Positions 5,416-7,114 of a DNA stretch of 7,114 nucleotides are shown one piece after another. Origin of the DNA: Alphaproteobacteria bacterium (lineage in GTDB: Bacteria > Pseudomonadota > Alphaproteobacteria > Rickettsiales > JAFLCR01); assembly GCA_017302755.1 (NCBI GenBank), contig JAFLCR010000070.1:2866-9979 (forward strand). Reading direction: 5' to 3'. The number at the start of each line of letters is the position of its first letter. The first letter of the stretch is position 1. The position numbers and the translations under genes are program-made. Below the pieces are notes generated by a model. The model was not told the origin of the DNA and searched no databases. It worked only from the letters and a program-made list of their open reading frames with translations.

Positions 5416-7114
5416 AACGAAAAAATCCTCCATGCCCCGCACTCCGCAACGCCCGCACAAGCCTTCCAAGCGCCTTGCCCCCGAATCCAAAGGCGGGCTT
5501 ACCCGCGCCGTGGCGACGATGCGCCGGGCCTGGCGGAAGCAGCCGGGGAACAAGAAGCCCGCAGCCGGTCGTTCCGGCATCGGATTTATGCTGATGAAAT
5601 GGTGCTTCGTGGCGTGCATCTGGGGCACGATTCTGGGTTCAGTGGTGCTGGCGTATTATGCCCACGATCTGCCGGATGTCTCCACGCTCAACGAGATCAA
5701 GAAACGCCCCAGCGTGACGCTCGTCACCCGCGACGGCACCATCCTGGCGAATTACGGCGATCTTTACGGGAAGTTTGCCCAATACCGCGACCTGCCTCCC
5801 TTTCTGGTCAAAGCCGTGCTGGCCACGGAGGATCGGCGCTTCTATGACCATTTCGGTGTCGATATTTTTGGCCTCGCCCGTGCTGTAGTAACCAATATGC
5901 GCTCCGGTTACGTCGCCCAGGGCGGCAGCACGATCACCCAGCAGCTGGCAAAGAACGTCTTTCTTACCTCCGAACGTTCCATGAAGCGGAAGATCCAGGA
6001 AATGCTTCTCGCCTTATGGCTCGAACGGCGTTTTTCCAAGGCGCAGATCCTGGCGATGTACCTGAACCGCGTCTATCTCGGCGGCGGGGCCTTCGGGGTG
6101 GATGCGGCTTCGGAGCGCTATTTCGGCAAGGAGCTCAAGGAGCTGAATCAGAAGGAAATGGCGCTGCTCGCCGGGTTGCTCAAGGCGCCGTCGCGCTTCG
6201 CGCCCACCAACGATCCCGAGCTGGCCGAAAAGCGCGCCACCCAGGTGCTGCTCAACATGGTGGACGCCGAGTTCATCACCGAGGCCCAGGCCAAGAAGGC
6301 GATGAAGCAGAAATTCGGCACCGAGGGCACGCGGGTGAAGGTGAGCCACGGCATCATGTATTTCTCCGACTGGATCATGGACGTGCTGACCGGTTACGTC
6401 GGGCAGATCCAGCAGGATCTACGCGTGAAGGTGACGCTCGATGCCAAGCTCCAGGCCCAGGCCGAGGAGGCGCTGGCCAAGCTGCTCGACGCCGAGGGCG
6501 AGAAGCAGAAAGCCTCACAGGGCGCGCTGGTGGCGATGCGCCCTGACGGCGCGGTGGCGGCGATGGTGGGCGGACGCGCCTACACCAAGAGCCAGTTCAA
6601 CCGGGCGACACAGGCCCAGCGCCAGCCCGGCTCGTCTTTCAAATACTTTGTGTATCTGGCGGCGCTCGAAGCGGGTGCCAACCCGGAGATGATGTTCGAG
6701 GATAAACCCATCCAGATGAAGGGTTGGTCGCCGGAAAACTACAGCCGCCGCCACGAGGGCGAGATGACGATGCGCCAGGCTTTCGCCACCTCGAACAACT
6801 CGATCGCGGTGCAGATCAGCGAGCAGGTGGGCAGGAATAATGTCATCGCCATGGCGCGCCGCCTGGGCATCAACTCGCCGATGCTCTCCACGCCGAGCGT
6901 CGCGCTCGGCACCAACGAGGTAAACCTGCTCGAGTTGACCGGCGCCTACGCGCATGTGGCGAATGGCGGCGAAAGCGTTTTCCCTTACGGGATCGAGGAA
7001 ATCCGCGTCGCGCAGGACGACGGCAAGGGTGAATTGCTCTACCGCCGCATCGACGGCAGCGGCACGCTTGTGCTGGCGCCGGGCGTGGTGACGCAAATGG
7101 CCGATCTCATGCAG
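5411..7114 (+). CDS. Class A penicillin-binding protein (PBP1-type), 3' end cut by window edge
   Basis: This bifunctional peptidoglycan synthase polymerises lipid II glycan strands and crosslinks stem peptides in the periplasm, anchored in the inner membrane. 568 codons are visible. A basic cytoplasmic tail (about 1-57) precedes a membrane helix at about 63-83. The glycosyltransferase 51 domain follows: EDRRFYDHFG (140-149, catalytic E140), GGSTITQQLAKN (171-182), RKIQEMLLALWLE (193-205) and LNRVYLGGGAFGV (218-230). A short linker at about 310-365 leads to the transpeptidase domain, with SSFK (S408 nucleophile, K411) in QPGSSFKYFVYL and SNN (461-463). The KTG motif lies beyond the edge. The linker appears shorter than in E. 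coli PBP1A (about 850 residues), so this is a compact form. An in-frame TGA immediately precedes ATG 5411, so starts are 5411 or the in-frame ATG 5432; neither has a clear ribosome-binding site. Confidence 0.95.
   Translation, partial: MPTKKSSMPRTPQRPHKPSKRLAPESKGGLTRAVATMRRAWRKQPGNKKPAAGRSGIGFMLMKWCFVACIWGTILGSVVLAYYAHDLPDVSTLNEIKKRPSVTLVTRDGTILANYGDLYGKFAQYRDLPPFLVKAVLATEDRRFYDHFGVDIFGLARAVVTNMRSGYVAQGGSTITQQLAKNVFLTSERSMKRKIQEMLLALWLERRFSKAQILAMYLNRVYLGGGAFGVDAASERYFGKELKELNQKEMALLAGLLKAPSRFAPTNDPELAEKRATQVLLNMVDAEFITEAQAKKAMKQKFGTEGTRVKVSHGIMYFSDWIMDVLTGYVGQIQQDLRVKVTLDAKLQAQAEEALAKLLDAEGEKQKASQGALVAMRPDGAVAAMVGGRAYTKSQFNRATQAQRQPGSSFKYFVYLAALEAGANPEMMFEDKPIQMKGWSPENYSRRHEGEMTMRQAFATSNNSIAVQISEQVGRNNVIAMARRLGINSPMLSTPSVALGTNEVNLLELTGAYAHVANGGESVFPYGIEEIRVAQDDGKGELLYRRIDGSGTLVLAPGVVTQMADLMQ

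Noticed and set aside
6515..7096. A 193-codon minus-strand open frame opposite the PBP transpeptidase domain
   Set aside because: The plus-strand PBP motifs are continuous and intact, and the antisense frame has no recognisable domain.

Overview
The window is GC-rich (around 60% by eye) and looks like chromosome from an alphaproteobacterium. The evidence is a VirB8-VirB9-VirB10 set whose VirB8 and VirB9 resemble the Rickettsiales-type (rvh-like) P-type type IV secretion proteins, together with an alphaproteobacterial-looking MsbA-related ABC exporter, a frataxin (CyaY) and a class A penicillin-binding protein. The GC content is much higher than in classical Rickettsia, so a higher-GC alphaproteobacterial lineage carrying an rvh-like system is likelier. 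I cannot fix the genus.

Layout. Positions 1-2781, minus strand: a T4SS core cluster read virB8 -> (short unassigned ORF in the virB7 position) -> virB9 -> virB10, with virB10 running off the left edge only a few residues before its expected end. virB9 and virB10 overlap by ATGA. Positions 2782-3062: a 281-bp non-coding gap with a REP-like double-hairpin repeat, a strong inverted repeat that could be a terminator or attenuator, and a possible extended -10 promoter. Positions 3063-5215, minus strand: cyaY followed by an MsbA-related ABC exporter, again with an ATGA overlap. A second copy of the REP-like repeat lies inside the 3' end of the exporter gene and encodes its last ~23 residues. Positions 5216-5410: a divergent intergenic region with a possible promoter for the rightward gene and two diverged copies of a small hairpin-forming repeat. 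Positions 5411-7114, plus strand: a class A penicillin-binding protein, cut by the right edge after 568 codons, before its KTG motif.

How the genes relate. VirB8 (inner membrane), VirB9 (outer-membrane complex) and VirB10 (spanning the envelope) form the core of one secretion machine; virB11 and virD4 would be expected just beyond the left edge. CyaY (iron donor or regulator for Fe-S assembly) and the exporter are translationally coupled but have no obvious shared pathway. The PBP builds peptidoglycan and reads in the opposite direction. No complete novel system is visible. The most interesting signals are the repeat that has become coding in the exporter, the two-cysteine mini-ORF in the virB7 position, and the duplicated hairpin element in the PBP leader, whose two copies differ only by changes that are silent in one frame.
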